From assembly GCA_030248195.1 (NCBI GenBank), contig JASAND010016315.1, forward strand, positions 1-64,000: 64,000 nucleotides of DNA. Direction: 5' to 3'. The notes under the pieces are model-generated. The model ran no database searches. It saw only the letters and a list, made by a program, of their open reading frames with translations, and was not told where the DNA came from. This stretch comes from Trissonchulus latispiculum. Lineage: Eukaryota; Nematoda; Enoplea; Enoplida; Ironidae. Each line of letters opens with the position of its first letter. Position 1 is the stretch's first letter. Shown in pieces: positions 44,797 to 55,237 of the stretch. The translations under genes and the position numbers were made by a program.

Positions 44797-45841
44797 TCAC
44801 CTGTATTCACCTGTCCCCGCGAATGCGGGGGGCCGTTGCTATGGCTACTTTTTCACGCCATCGGTCGCGATCTACTGCATGAGGTAGCATTTCGAGGAAA
44901 GGGTTGTGCTTCCAACGTTTCCACGGTATTTCTCTGAAGGCCGGCTCCATCTCTCTGGCAACAGTTCGAGCCCATGTCTCAAATGCTCTTCCTCTTGGCC
45001 GTTTCCATCCGGCTGGGACGTTAGATGTAAGGCACTGCTTTGCCAGGCGGAGGGGACCCATCCGTAGAACGTGACCTAGCCATCGAAGTCGGCGTCCTCT
45101 GACAAGTTCGTCTACAGATAAAGCTCGGTGGCAAGAAAGATGGATAACGGAGGTTCGAATTCGGTTCCTCTTGCTTATGCCTAGCAGACGCCGTAAGCAC
45201 ATGTTTTCAAAGGTTCTTAGGGAAGCAGCATCCACATGCCTGGTAATCCATGTCTCACACCCATACAGCAGAGTGGGTACAATCGCTGCGTCGTAGACTG
45301 CAAGCTTCGTTTCCAAGCTGACAGATGGCTTCGACCATAGGCACTTATTAAAGGATGCGAATGAACGTGACGCTTTGGCAATTCTGTTTCTGATCTCAGA
45401 ACCCAAGTCGCCAGACGCCGAAATGATTGATCCAAGGTAGCAAAACTCATTGACAAATTCCAGTGGAGATCCGTAGAGGTTGACGTCTTGGGGATCAGCG
45501 CAGCAGCAAGACATTACTTTTGTCTTTGCAGCACTGATAACCAAGCCAACTGTGGCTGCTGTTGTTGCTATACGTGATATCATCTCCTGAATTTGAGGAA
45601 CTGACTCGGCCAGGATAACAATATCATCCGCGTAGTCGAGATCTGTGATCCGAGCGTGTTCTTCGGAAACAAATACTCCATCAGTGTCTATGAGGGCAGC
45701 CGACATCACCCAATCAACCACATAGTTAAACAGGGATGGAGATAGCACAGACCCTTGACGGACACCGGTTTTTATGTCAAAGGCATCAGACAGTTGGCTA
45801 ACATTATATACATCGACCACGCTGCCTTTACTTCCGGACAA
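44797..45841 (-). mobile_element. 5'-truncated RTE-like LINE
   Basis: Only the 3' part of the element is present. It begins inside the reverse transcriptase and ends in short repeats (ACAGGTGAAT twice, then TA). 5' truncation with a microsatellite 3' tail is typical of target-primed LINE insertion. Confidence 0.75.
44807..45841 (-). CDS. Reverse transcriptase C-terminal part, RTE-like (344 aa, partial)
   Basis: The open frame begins in the palm after motif A. Motif B is [13 protein letters not shown] and motif C is [12 protein letters not shown], with both Asp. The thumb and C-terminus include [24 protein letters not shown] and [12 protein letters not shown], which are hallmark blocks of RTE and related LINE reverse transcriptases. 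The frame ends at TGA (44807-44809). Endonuclease and fingers are missing, so the product cannot mobilise itself. The first ATG is only where the truncated frame happens to start. Confidence 0.8.
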   Translation of the reverse strand: MSGSKGSVVDVYNVSQLSDAFDIKTGVRQGSVLSPSLFNYVVDWVMSAALIDTDGVFVSEEHARITDLDYADDIVILAESVPQIQEMISRIATTAATVGLVISAAKTKVMSCCCADPQDVNLYGSPLEFVNEFCYLGSIISASGDLGSEIRNRIAKASRSFASFNKCLWSKPSVSLETKLAVYDAAIVPTLLYGCETWITRHVDAASLRTFENMCLRRLLGISKRNRIRTSVIHLSCHRALSVDELVRGRRLRWLGHVLRMGPLRLAKQCLTSNVPAGWKRPRGRAFETWARTVAREMEPAFREIPWKRWKHNPFLEMLPHAVDRDRWREKVAIATAPRIRGDR

Positions 45842-47280
45842 CCTTCAAAAATCGCTTTGGCTCAAACTTGCAGAACTTGTAGCAACCCAGCGTAAAAGGA
45901 AAACCTCCAAACAATACAGCTCAACTCAGTATATTAACGAGTTATAGCCAGCCAAATTAGTGATTTTCGACTCTGCACCTAGCGTCGTCGTGTGATTTCA
46001 CTTATCAAAATTGAGTTCAGCCCAATAGAGTTGACTCAGACAGCTCAACTTTTAACCAGAAAGGGATCACAGATGGGCACCTGTTCGTGTAAATTTTAAC
46101 TTTCTAGCATTCATATGGGGCAATTTGCAGCGACCACACCTTCACTTGGGGGCAACGAACGGTTTTGCCCAACTTGGTCAGAGAGACCTACCTCTTTGCA
46201 TAAGATCAGTTAACACATCAAGTAAAATAGTCCGTAGTAGTGGGCATTATAAATCTAACACACATCGATTCTGGCAGATCGCAGTAAAAGTTTTGTTGCA
46301 AGAATGAATTTTTTGAAAAAGCTTTTTCAGCTCTGGTACAATTAACCAATTCTGAGACCTTTTCCCACAAATATAAATTAGCTCTAACTATTAAATCTAA
46401 TCTTGCCTTCGAGCGTTGCTTCCTTCTTTAGCAATAACAGGTCAAAGTTCGGAATTTGGCAAAAGTTGCTAAGCGACCGTGCGCCGTTTTCGATTCAATA
46501 AAATTGGAAGGCCCTAGCCTACCCCAGCTTCTTATCAGTTATTAGGCTCTAATAGGGGCGAGCTGTGGCTAAGCTTCAAGGATTTTTATTTTCTTCTGGT
46601 TAGTGTGCTAGTGCACTTTTTGTTAAGAGATTAAGAGTTAACCTTTATTTTTGGTAACCATTCTTATTCCACAAAAATACCAAAGCCATAAAAAACCACA
46701 TAAGCATTAGCAAAATCAAAGAACAAAATTTTAAAATTTGCATGTATTTTGATGGCTAGATCCGGTCGGATCCAAACTGGATCCGTATCCGGGTTCGGAT
46801 CCGGCAAAATTTTTGATCCGGTCGATCCCTAATGTATACGTATGCCTTTTGCCATTGTAATTTTAGCCAGATTTTGAAATTGTTTTATCGAACGAAATCA
46901 GAAAGTTTAATGTATTAACCCGTTTTCTAATGAATTGGCCATTTTTATACTGTTATTTTATATAAGTGTTCAGGTTAAAGCTGTCTTTTATGAAGGTTTG
47001 TGTCTTTTCCTATAGGAATGTCCTATCCATCTAACAAATTTCGCTAACCTCTTCTACAGTCTTAAATCCGCGTTTTCCTGTTATTTTGATTTATTTGCTC
47101 AGATTTTAGGATTTTTCTTGCTTTATGGTACTGTATTTCGAATAAACTATTTGTTCCCTTTTGGTTTACTTTGGTTTGGCTAAACACATTAGTGGTACCA
47201 TTTCCTATCAATGTGGGTTGTCATTTGATTAATTTTTATTTCTGCACCTATATAATAGGATTGCGTCCTTTATATTTTAG
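45842..47280. other. Unassigned DNA, perhaps intron
   Basis: No clear gene or transposon end. It finishes with a pyrimidine-rich tract and TATATTTTAG at 47271-47280, a plausible 3' splice site for the next feature. Confidence 0.3.
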
Positions 47281-47353
47281 GTCACGTTCCCGTGGACGAA
47301 ACAAGATCGCCGAGACGATCGCCTTCGCCAAGACGTAATAGTCGTACTAGAAG
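47281..47353 (+). CDS. Candidate host exon, Arg/Ser-rich
   Basis: 73 nt between an acceptor (TTTTAG, ending at 47280) and a donor (AAG then GTGATT at 47354). In one phase it reads DETRSPRRSPSPRRNSRTR, typical of the RS domains of splicing factors. Other exons were not found, and short RS-like words can arise by chance, so this is tentative. If real, it would be a plus-strand gene whose downstream intron holds the Gypsy elements. Confidence 0.35.
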
Positions 47354-47712
47354 GTGATTTAGTGATAATGTTCTGTTTAAATGTTAGAATTTTTAAAGGT
47401 CATATTTACCAATGGCAATAAGAAAAAGTATTTGGACATACCCGACTATCTGTTACCTTTTTCCGGAGCTAGATCAATTATTTTGATAGGGCATCTTGTA
47501 ATACAGCATTGAAACACATAAAAATGCTAATACATGATTGTTGCCAACAGTGCATGCGACCTCTACCAGACTCAATTCTCACACCCGCGGCTCATCAGTG
47601 GAGGAGTGTGGAATTCAGTTTTTTAAAATACTTTCTTAAAAATCCCCCCAAAAATATATACCAAAATTAGTTTCGCCGCCGGTCGCCTCAAAGGTGGTCT
47701 TACTTTGTGACC

Positions 47713-49015
47713 ATGAGCCGTCAAAGACGACAAATCAGTTCCGATTCTCCTGTAAATGTGCCCGCTTTTGACTTGGCAGAATTCCTACCGTCCCAAGCTG
47801 AGCGGGATGACCGTCAGCGCCAGCTCGTGCATGAACTGCCACAGCGCGAAGAGCGCATGCATCAACAATTGCTTGCTTCCCAAGAAGAGGCAAACAGGCG
47901 TCAGCAAGAACTCTTAGCTGCTATGATGGATCATCAACGTCGATTCTTTGACCATCTGGCGCAGAATCAACCTCCACAAGTCCCAGCTTATCCCAATCGT
48001 CCTCCCCCGAATGTGACAGTCACCCTTCCTTTACCTCGTTCCTTTCACGGCGACGAAGACAAAGACGGGATCGAATTCGACGATTGGGTTGCACAGATCC
48101 GGGATTATGCTGATAAGAGTGGCCAGCCGCCACTTGAGGTGATCGAAGGGGTGGCTAGAGACAGTTCACGATCTCTTGATCCTACTTTAAGAGACTCGTT
48201 CGAAAACGCTGTTGAACATTTAAAACCTTTGGTTACCCCCATGACTACACCGGCGGCGTCAGCTGTTAAATTGTTCGCTCTTCAGCAGGCTAAGGGTGAG
48301 TCTGTTGCTACTTTTCTTCAACGGTGGCGCAGGCTTTATGGCCGTGTGGGTGATCCGCTGGTTCTTGCTAAAGCGATTTGGTTGCAAGGACTGCAGCGCG
48401 AACTAAAGGAGAAGATGCTTTCTACGATGGGCAGGGAAACAGGTATCAGTGTCAGTGTTTGTGTTTGGAAACAGGTGTCAGTGTTTGTGTCAGTTACAGG
48501 AAAGAACTGTGACAAAAGAGCAAGCCCTAAAGCAAGCCAGATCTCCGAAAATGGTGAATACTGGTAAATCTGAGTTTGGTATAAAGGCTGAGTCGGTATC
48601 TAAAGTTTCTAAAGGTAGCAAACCCAAATTTTCTGGTTCTTGTTTCACGTGTGGCAAGAAGGGACACCTGTCGTCGGATTGTTGGTTCAAATCCAAAGAT
48701 CCACCTGAAGGTCAAAAGTCTCAAGGACAAAGGCCTCAAAGCAGAAAAACCACCACACACATTAGCAGCAATATCAGCACCACACGAGAGACAATGTGCC
48801 GCCCACAGCTGTCCGACATCGGAGCGACCATAAATTTTGGTAGTGCTGAGTACAAAGGTACTGTTGTCGTAGACACCGGTGCAGATGTCAACTGCATGCC
48901 TCTAACACTGTACAAAGACCTCAAAGTTAAGGGCTTGGTCAAAGACTGTCACTATGACTTGAAAGCGGTGGGTCCATGGGGTCCGGCAGAAAACTTACAT
49001 GCGAGTGTGGTTTAG
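47713..49015 (+). pseudogene. Ty3/Gypsy gag-protease remnant
   Basis: The natural ATG is at 47713. A Gln-rich coiled N-terminus and a capsid-like region (FDDWVAQIRDYADKSG, LQRWRRLYGRVGDP) follow in one frame to about 48480. The next frame carries the zinc knuckle CFTCGKKGHLSSDC (about 48640) and the start of an aspartic protease (VVVDTGADVNCMP, about 48868). The frame change falls in a short tandem duplication (ggaaacaggt-gtcagtgtttgtg twice, 48434-48505). The protease is cut short at 49015 and no LTR is found. It is a different element from the remnant at 55.9 kb, which has its own protease start. Confidence 0.75.
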
Positions 49016-49096
49016 TTGGGTTCTCCCATGTTGTTTTGTTTTGGGTTGGGTGTGGGGGAGTAGTGGGGGGTTAGGGTTTTTTGTTTTGGGGGTTTT

Positions 49097-49177
<81 letters not shown>

Positions 49178-49179
49178 AC
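49016..49179. repeat. G/T-rich low-complexity DNA and (GT)n
   Basis: A strongly G/T-biased stretch is followed by about 37 GT units (49099-49174). The target copy ATAAC lies at 49175-49179, next to the LTR. Confidence 0.85.
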
Positions 49180-49376
49180 TGCAGTGCCTCTTCCGTCGTT
49201 AAATGCTGCAGTTAATCTGACGATGTTCCAATGCAAACACTTTTATTGGGCATAAGCTATCAAATAACAAGATGATCACAAGAGTATGCAGTAGTAGTTG
49301 TAGTACGAAGTATGTGATCAGAACTCCAGAAAAGTCTAAACTCTTTTTTCTAGTTTCTTAGGTCTTTTACGCTACA
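49180..49376 (-). repeat. 3' LTR of the Gypsy element (197 bp)
   Basis: Begins TGCAGTGCC and ends GCTACA on the plus strand, so TG...CA ends in either sense. It is identical to the other LTR except for one extra T at about 49345. Confidence 0.92.
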
Positions 49377-49390
49377 ATTCCTCCCCCCTT
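49377..49390 (-). promoter_or_regulatory. Polypurine tract
   Basis: On the minus strand AAGGGGGGAGGAAT directly precedes the LTR start TGTAGC. It would prime plus-strand DNA synthesis. Confidence 0.8.
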
Positions 49391-50013
49391 AACAAAAATA
49401 AGCTGACACATATGAATCACAGTATAAAAATAAGCAAGTGTTACATCAATAAAATGCAGTAGCGAAATATGTGAACCAAATCATAAAAACACAAAAATTA
49501 TAGAGCTACTACAAAACGTGGAATTATGAACGTATGGACCACTTTGAGCTTTTCCGCAGTTTCAAGCTTCCAATTCGCAACAAACAAAGATTTCTCTACA
49601 AAACAAACAGAAAGTTTCTAAACTGAAAGAATTAGGTTGCCAGTCAAGTATTAACCGTACACCTTTACAGAAGCCAGGACGCCTCAGTGATACCGCCAAT
49701 ACTTGCACTTTGGCAAAAGCCTAACTCCTCCATTTCCGACACAACGAAGTGTGTATATTGCCTTTTGGAGAAGCCAGTACGCCTCGGCAATTCCACTTCG
49801 TCATGTTCTACTACGTAAGACTACTAGTAAGAATGCAAGACGGCTCAAGGTGCAGTGGGCTACTAGATTTGTGTTGCCGACCCTGCTTTCGCGTTTAGTC
49901 ATTGACGACGACTGAACGAATTGCCTAACCAGAAGAAGAAAAAGGACAGCGAAACGAGGAGAAATGGCGCCATAGTTTGACAGAAGAAAACTGGATAAAC
50001 TATTCGTCAGCAT

Positions 50014-53000
50014 CTAAACTACCAGCCGTAAATTATTGATGTGAGAGACAAACTCTTCACCAGTGTCGGGATCTTCGACTAAGTAATTTACAGGAGACGT
50101 TTTCGCACGCACAACCAACACTTTCCCCCATCTGGGCTCAAATTTCTTTCTTGGTCCCATGACCCTATGCCGGACCTGTTGACCAATACGCAAAGCATTG
50201 CGGCAGTTGATGGGATTGTAGGTTCTTTGCTGCTGTTCCTGGGCAGCGACAGAACTTCTATTCACCGCTGAATAGGCTGCCCTCAAGGCTTTCTGAAGCG
50301 CTTTATAGTGGTCCGCACCTGCTGAACCGTTCACCGGTTCCTCAAGAGCTGCATCTGCTGGTAACCTCGGCAACCTTCCATACAGCAGCTGGAAAGGCGA
50401 ATACTTAGTCGACTCCTGCACACTGCTGTTATATGCAAACACTGCATAGGGAAGCCATTTATCCCACGACTTACGAGAAGCTGTTGTAAGCGTACTCAAG
50501 GTATCTATCAAGGTTCTGTTAAACCGCTCCACTAAACCGTTGGTTTGTGGATGATAAGGGGTCGAGTGTATCTGCCTAATGCCCAACTGTCTTGTCGTTT
50601 CGTTCAAAACCGCAGACATAAATGCTTTTCCGCGATCCGACTGCAGAACTAGCGGACAAGAGTGCTGCAGCAAAACTCTGTCCACGAGTAACTTTGCAAC
50701 TGTTCGCGAATCAGCTTTAGGAACCGGGCAGGCGACAGCCCATTTAGTAAAATAATCGATAAAGCCTACTATAAATTTATTTTTCCGCTGCGTCGTAGGC
50801 AAAGGACCTACAACGTCAACACCAACCCGATCGAATGGACCGGTAACCGGAATTGAAACCAGGGGAGCTTTCGGTTGATTAGACGACTTGAATGCTTGGC
50901 ACAGTTCGCACTTACGGCAAAACTCTTCAACATCGCGGGCCATAGACGGCCAAAAGAACCGCGGTGAAATTCTTGCCAACGTGCGTTTTGAGCCAAAGTG
51001 GCCAGCCTGGGGTGAGCCATGGTACTCCTCAAGGATGCGCACCCGTAAGCTTAAAGGTACCACTAACCGACGCGACCGCTGTCTTCTACTGAACTTATAT
51101 AACAAGTTGTCTATTATGCAGAAGTCCGACGACTTTCCTGTCTCCAAGTACTTTGATGTTTCGATACAGAAGCCATCAGCCGCTTGTGCTTCTCTGAGTT
51201 CATGCAACGTTAGACCACTAATCCGTTCAGCAAGAACTGCTGAAACGATAGGATTTCTAGACAGAAAGTCTGCATTGCTATTAGACGACCCACGTCGGTA
51301 TTGAATTTCAGTGATATCGTACTGGGCCAAATCCATCGCCCATCTGGCAAGCCTACCACGAGGATTCTTAATCGACTTCAGCCACTGCAACGGACAATGA
51401 TCTGTAACAACCCTAAAGCAACGCCCGTAAAGGTACGGCCTGAATTTGTCGTCAACAGCCCAGTGAATGGCTAAAGCCTCCTTCTCAATGGTGGAGTAGT
51501 TTCTTTCCGAAGGCCGGATAGACCTGCTAGCGTAAGAAACGACGTGTTCCACGCCATCCTTAACCTGAGACAACACAGCCCCTAAACCATTGTCACTTGC
51601 GTCTGTAAACACAATGAATTCCGCATTAAAGTCAGGTCGACTCAGAATAGGCTTACTTAATAAAGTATCCTTGACATAGTCGAAAGCCTGCTGACATTCC
51701 TCACTCCACACAAACTCGGAGTCTGCTTTTAAAAGCTTATGCAAGGAAGCGACCCTTTCGGAAAGCTTAGGAATAAAGTGCCTGTAGTAGGACGCTAAAC
51801 CTATGAAGCTGTGCACTTCCTTTTTCGATGTTGGTGCTGGCAGTTTTCGAACTGCGTCCAGCTTAGCGGGATCTGGTTCAATTCCATTCCGAGAAACTAA
51901 ATGGCCTAAGTAAACAACCTGTTCCTGACAAAACAGACATTTCTTGCCCTTTAACTTAAGGTTAGCTCCTCGTAGACGGGTCAACACTTCCCTTAGGCGA
52001 ACTAAGTGCTCTTCAAACGTAGCTGAGTAAATTATGATATCATCGATGTAAACTAAGCAGGTTTTCCATTGCAAACCCCTAAGCACAAATTGCATCATCC
52101 TCTGGAACGTAGCGGCGGCGTTGCATAGTCCGAAAGGCATAACGTTGAAGTGGTACAAACCACTCTGACAAATAAAAGCTGTCTTCTCCTTATCCTCCTC
52201 GGCCATTGGAATTTGCCAATAACCAGAACAAAGGTCTAAGCAAGTAAAATACTTTGACGTCCCTAGAGCGTCTAATGATTCATCTACACGCGGAATTGGA
52301 TGAGAATCCTTACGCGTGATGTCATTCAAACGACGAAAGTCGATACAAAACCGATCCGAACCGTCCTTTTTCTTGACAATAACTACGGGTGCTGCCCATG
52401 GACTTGTAGACGGACTGATTACCCCTCGCTCAAGCATTGTTTCGATGTTGTCACTTATAACTTTTTTGCGTGCTTCAGGCTCCCGATAGTGTTGCAGTTT
52501 AATCGGAGGGGAACTTCCTGTGTCAATTCGATGTTCAATGACGGTGGTTTTGCCAACGTCTTTGTCATCCTTAGAAAACCTGTCCTCAAACTCACAAAGC
52601 AAAGACTTTAACTGCTCCATCTCATCAGCTGACAAGTGGCCGCTAAGCCCGTCTAACTTAACACCAGTGGGAAGCGTTGATTTTTGGTCATCCGGGAGAA
52701 GCGCATTACACGTCGCCACGTTAGCATATTCACTGTCGCTCAGTTGCCGAACTTCGCCGCCGTGGAAACTAACTTCGCCCAATGAAGTACCCTTCTTAAG
52801 TCTTATCGGCTTCTCACCCAAATTAGCCAAACGTACCGGAATTACACCCAAATTTTGTACAAGAGCTCTAGCTATTACCGGTTGATTTTGGGAAACTCTG
52901 CGAAAATGAGGCAACGGTTCAAAGAGTAAGGTGTCTGCATCGTGCACACAACCATCCAGCACGGCAGAAACAATTAACTCAGTGAACGGGGTCAGGGTCA

Positions 53001-53700
53001 AAGAATCCGACAGCACGACTGCTGCTGAGAAAGAATGGCTTGATTGCTTTGAAACAGGACGACTACCTAAATGATATAAGTTTTTCAGGGATTTTCCCAA
53101 AGAAATTAGTTGAGAAGACTGTTCGTCGTAGGAATTACGTAGAGAATTAACTGCCTCGCCAGCACGCATGATGGCGGAGCTTAATTCAGAAAGCCTAGCG
53201 GAAGAATCTACAATCAACTCTCGATTCACTAAATCCAACTGAAAAGGTTTCCCGTAAAGAAAGTTTGTTCCGAGGATAACGTCAAACCGACAGTTTTTAA
53301 CAACATAAAAAGAACAATCATAGGAACGATTCGCTAGTGCCACGCGGGATTTAATTATGCCAAGAACGACTAGAGGACTGCCGGTCACTCCCACTGGACT
53401 ACAGCACAAGGAACGCTCAAGAGAAGGACAACTAGGTAAGCTTTTCCAAAAAGATTCACTAACAACAGAAATACTAGAACCGGTATCAACCAAAACATCA
53501 GAAGCAACAGAATCAACAAAGCCGCGAATAATGAATGGACTACTAACTAAAGAAAAATGATTAACAGATGCAGAAATCATACTAGAAATACAAAAACAAA
53601 AAGAACACAGAGAAGAATCATCGCCCGGGCAGAGAAATTGATTACGATTAGAAAAGAAACAATCATCCGCATAGCCAAACCCCTCACTCGCTCGAGCCAA
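50014..53700 (-). CDS. pol: Gypsy pol: protease, reverse transcriptase, RNase H, integrase
   Basis: 1228 residues counted from a TTG codon; there is no ATG because the frame is entered from gag by -1 frameshift and is open back to 53748. In order: protease with VDTGSS (about 71-76) and VILGTNFL; reverse transcriptase with FTCLDLCSGYWQ, LPFGL-type MPFGLCNA and YIDD at 551-554; RNase H with VFTDAS, ending in ADFLSRNP; integrase with an HHCC finger (HFGSKR, CRKCELC, about 905-940) and the DDE core (GVDVVGPLP, LQSDRGKAF, NGLVERFNRT); and a C-terminal domain. All catalytic residues that I can check are present, and no break is seen. Confidence 0.93.
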   Translation of the reverse strand: MARASEGFGYADDCFFSNRNQFLCPGDDSSLCSFCFCISSMISASVNHFSLVSSPFIIRGFVDSVASDVLVDTGSSISVVSESFWKSLPSCPSLERSLCCSPVGVTGSPLVVLGIIKSRVALANRSYDCSFYVVKNCRFDVILGTNFLYGKPFQLDLVNRELIVDSSARLSELSSAIMRAGEAVNSLRNSYDEQSSQLISLGKSLKNLYHLGSRPVSKQSSHSFSAAVVLSDSLTLTPFTELIVSAVLDGCVHDADTLLFEPLPHFRRVSQNQPVIARALVQNLGVIPVRLANLGEKPIRLKKGTSLGEVSFHGGEVRQLSDSEYANVATCNALLPDDQKSTLPTGVKLDGLSGHLSADEMEQLKSLLCEFEDRFSKDDKDVGKTTVIEHRIDTGSSPPIKLQHYREPEARKKVISDNIETMLERGVISPSTSPWAAPVVIVKKKDGSDRFCIDFRRLNDITRKDSHPIPRVDESLDALGTSKYFTCLDLCSGYWQIPMAEEDKEKTAFICQSGLYHFNVMPFGLCNAAATFQRMMQFVLRGLQWKTCLVYIDDIIIYSATFEEHLVRLREVLTRLRGANLKLKGKKCLFCQEQVVYLGHLVSRNGIEPDPAKLDAVRKLPAPTSKKEVHSFIGLASYYRHFIPKLSERVASLHKLLKADSEFVWSEECQQAFDYVKDTLLSKPILSRPDFNAEFIVFTDASDNGLGAVLSQVKDGVEHVVSYASRSIRPSERNYSTIEKEALAIHWAVDDKFRPYLYGRCFRVVTDHCPLQWLKSIKNPRGRLARWAMDLAQYDITEIQYRRGSSNSNADFLSRNPIVSAVLAERISGLTLHELREAQAADGFCIETSKYLETGKSSDFCIIDNLLYKFSRRQRSRRLVVPLSLRVRILEEYHGSPQAGHFGSKRTLARISPRFFWPSMARDVEEFCRKCELCQAFKSSNQPKAPLVSIPVTGPFDRVGVDVVGPLPTTQRKNKFIVGFIDYFTKWAVACPVPKADSRTVAKLLVDRVLLQHSCPLVLQSDRGKAFMSAVLNETTRQLGIRQIHSTPYHPQTNGLVERFNRTLIDTLSTLTTASRKSWDKWLPYAVFAYNSSVQESTKYSPFQLLYGRLPRLPADAALEEPVNGSAGADHYKALQKALRAAYSAVNRSSVAAQEQQQRTYNPINCRNALRIGQQVRHRVMGPRKKFEPRWGKVLVVRAKTSPVNYLVEDPDTGEEFVSHINNLRLVV

Positions 53701-53711
53701 GGAAGGGCTGA

Positions 53712-54788
53712 CTAGTTTCCCAAACCAGAACCTCCTCCACGACGACCTCTACCACTTCTACCTCTGCCATAGCCATTCCATTGCCTTCTGCCACGGAAAG
53801 TCTGATTGGGACAACGCGATGCAAAGTGCCCCGAAGCACCACAGTTATAGCAGGAATTACCCCCTGAAAAACTCTGAGTATAGAACGAATGCGGTACCTG
53901 AAAATTCCCGCTTGCGCTTTGAGCAGCTGTCATTTGACCTAACTGTTGGGTCAGAGTACCCAAAGACATAGTTAACTGCTCTAGTTTGTCTTCGACTTTC
54001 GACAAACGATGAGAAGAAAGATCAGCAGCTGAATCGGGCGGGATTGCAGCAACTGCAGTAGCCTTTTGCATTGCATCTAATGACTTCAAAATTTTACCGT
54101 TTTGCTCGTGCATCTGATTCAAACGTTTTTCTAGTTTCACTACCGCAGAATCACCCGAAGAAGGCGGAAACATTTTAAAGGAGAATTCCTCTTTTCTAGC
54201 AATTTCGATAGCTTTGGCCAAAGTATTTGGATTCTGCTTCAGTAACGCTTTTCGAATATATGGAAGGGACTGATTTTGTAAAATCAAAATCAGTTCCTTC
54301 TCTCGAGACTCTGCCGTTAAACCAGGTCTCGCGACATCGAGCATCCGCTCAATTTTGTCTAAGAAGCTTGAAACTGTTTCTGAATCCCCTTGAACGCATT
54401 CTCGCAATTCACACCACTTTAAACAGGCCTCATTTGGAGGACACAGCTGAGCAATAAAAGCCTGTTTCACGTTATCACATGTGCTCCTTTGCTCGTTATT
54501 CAACCTAGCAAACATCCTAGCAGCCATTCCTTCCAAAAATGAGGGGAGAATACGAATTTTGTCAGCGGGTGTCCACCTTTGGGCATTTGCGTATCTATCA
54601 AAGCTATCAAACCATTCGCGCACGTCTTCATTATTACTACAGTTCAAGCGAGGGAGAGAAGGACAAGCTACAAACGAAACCACAGGAGGGATGGCTGCTT
54701 GAACGTTAATTTGTGGATCCTGCTGCATTCTAATTTGATCAAAATTTAACCCCAAATTTGGAATTTCCCGTCTTCCAATCCTAGACAT
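53712..54788 (-). CDS. gag: Gypsy gag (358 aa)
   Basis: Starts at an ATG (54786-54788) about 230 bp inside the 5' LTR. The capsid-like region (about 50-200) includes VREWFDSFDRYANAQRW and FLEGMAARMFARL, typical of Ty3/Gypsy gag. A Ser/Gln-rich linker with a possible coiled coil follows. A zinc knuckle CYNCGASGHFASRC lies near 310-325, and the tail is Arg/Gly-rich (GRGRSGRGRRGG), likely to bind RNA. It ends at TAG (53712-53714), immediately after a slippery heptamer. Confidence 0.9.
   Translation of the reverse strand: MSRIGRREIPNLGLNFDQIRMQQDPQINVQAAIPPVVSFVACPSLPRLNCSNNEDVREWFDSFDRYANAQRWTPADKIRILPSFLEGMAARMFARLNNEQRSTCDNVKQAFIAQLCPPNEACLKWCELRECVQGDSETVSSFLDKIERMLDVARPGLTAESREKELILILQNQSLPYIRKALLKQNPNTLAKAIEIARKEEFSFKMFPPSSGDSAVVKLEKRLNQMHEQNGKILKSLDAMQKATAVAAIPPDSAADLSSHRLSKVEDKLEQLTMSLGTLTQQLGQMTAAQSASGNFQVPHSFYTQSFSGGNSCYNCGASGHFASRCPNQTFRGRRQWNGYGRGRSGRGRRGGGSGLGN
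53715..53721 (-). promoter_or_regulatory. -1 ribosomal frameshift site GGGAAAC
   Basis: In the gag frame the codons are GGA AAC TAG, preceded by G, giving the canonical slippery pattern X XXY YYZ (G GGA AAC) directly before the gag stop. Pol is open in the -1 frame from 53748 through this site. Downstream bases around GGCTCGAGC and AGGGG could form a stimulatory stem. Confidence 0.85.
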
Positions 54789-55021
54789 ATCATTTTAACA
54801 ACTGCTCCGGTTCACATATTTCGTACCTGTCATATTTATGTTAACGAAAGCGTCTCAGTTGTTATTTCAATCTTTTTCCAAATAAGCTGATCTTCTGAAA
54901 GGATCGACGTCTTTCCACTCAGTCTCTCAAACAGCAGGGAAAATTACATGACCATCCATGTAGGAGAAGCCACCATCAAGGAAACCCAAAAATAGGAAAT
55001 AAGAGCAGGGCCGGCTGCCGC

Positions 55022-55039
55022 TTCCCGGCCGATGCACCA
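55022..55039 (-). promoter_or_regulatory. Primer-binding site, tRNA-Gly type
   Basis: Two bases inside the 5' LTR the minus strand reads TGGTGCATCGGCCGGGAA. This is complementary to a 3' end of the TTCCCGGCCGATGCACCA type, as in animal tRNA-Gly (GCC). Confidence 0.8.
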
Positions 55040-55041
55040 AA

Positions 55042-55237
55042 TGCAGTGCCTCTTCCGTCGTTAAATGCTGCAGTTAATCTGACGATGTTCCAATGCAAAC
55101 ACTTTTATTGGGCATAAGCTATCAAATAACAAGATGATCACAAGAGTATGCAGTAGTAGTTGTAGTACGAAGTATGTGATCAGAACTCCAGAAAAGTCTA
55201 AACTCTTTTTCTAGTTTCTTAGGTCTTTTACGCTACA
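55042..55237 (-). repeat. 5' LTR of the Gypsy element (196 bp)
   Basis: Same sequence as 49180-49376 with one T fewer. It is followed by ATTAC, the right target copy. It should hold the promoter, though no clear TATA box is evident. Confidence 0.92.

Larger units (their letters stand above)
49180..55237 (-). mobile_element. Intact-looking Ty3/Gypsy LTR retrotransposon
   Basis: 6058 bp on the minus strand with two near-identical LTRs, a primer-binding site, gag, pol in the -1 frame and a polypurine tract. Flanks are ATAAC (left) and ATTAC (right), a 5-bp duplication with one difference. Both large ORFs are open throughout. The LTRs differ by one T in a run, so insertion was recent. It sits between two older plus-strand Gypsy remnants. 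Confidence 0.92.

Noticed and set aside
50888..53560. Plus-strand open frames opposite Gypsy pol
   Set aside because: Antisense shadows of a well-supported pol ORF.
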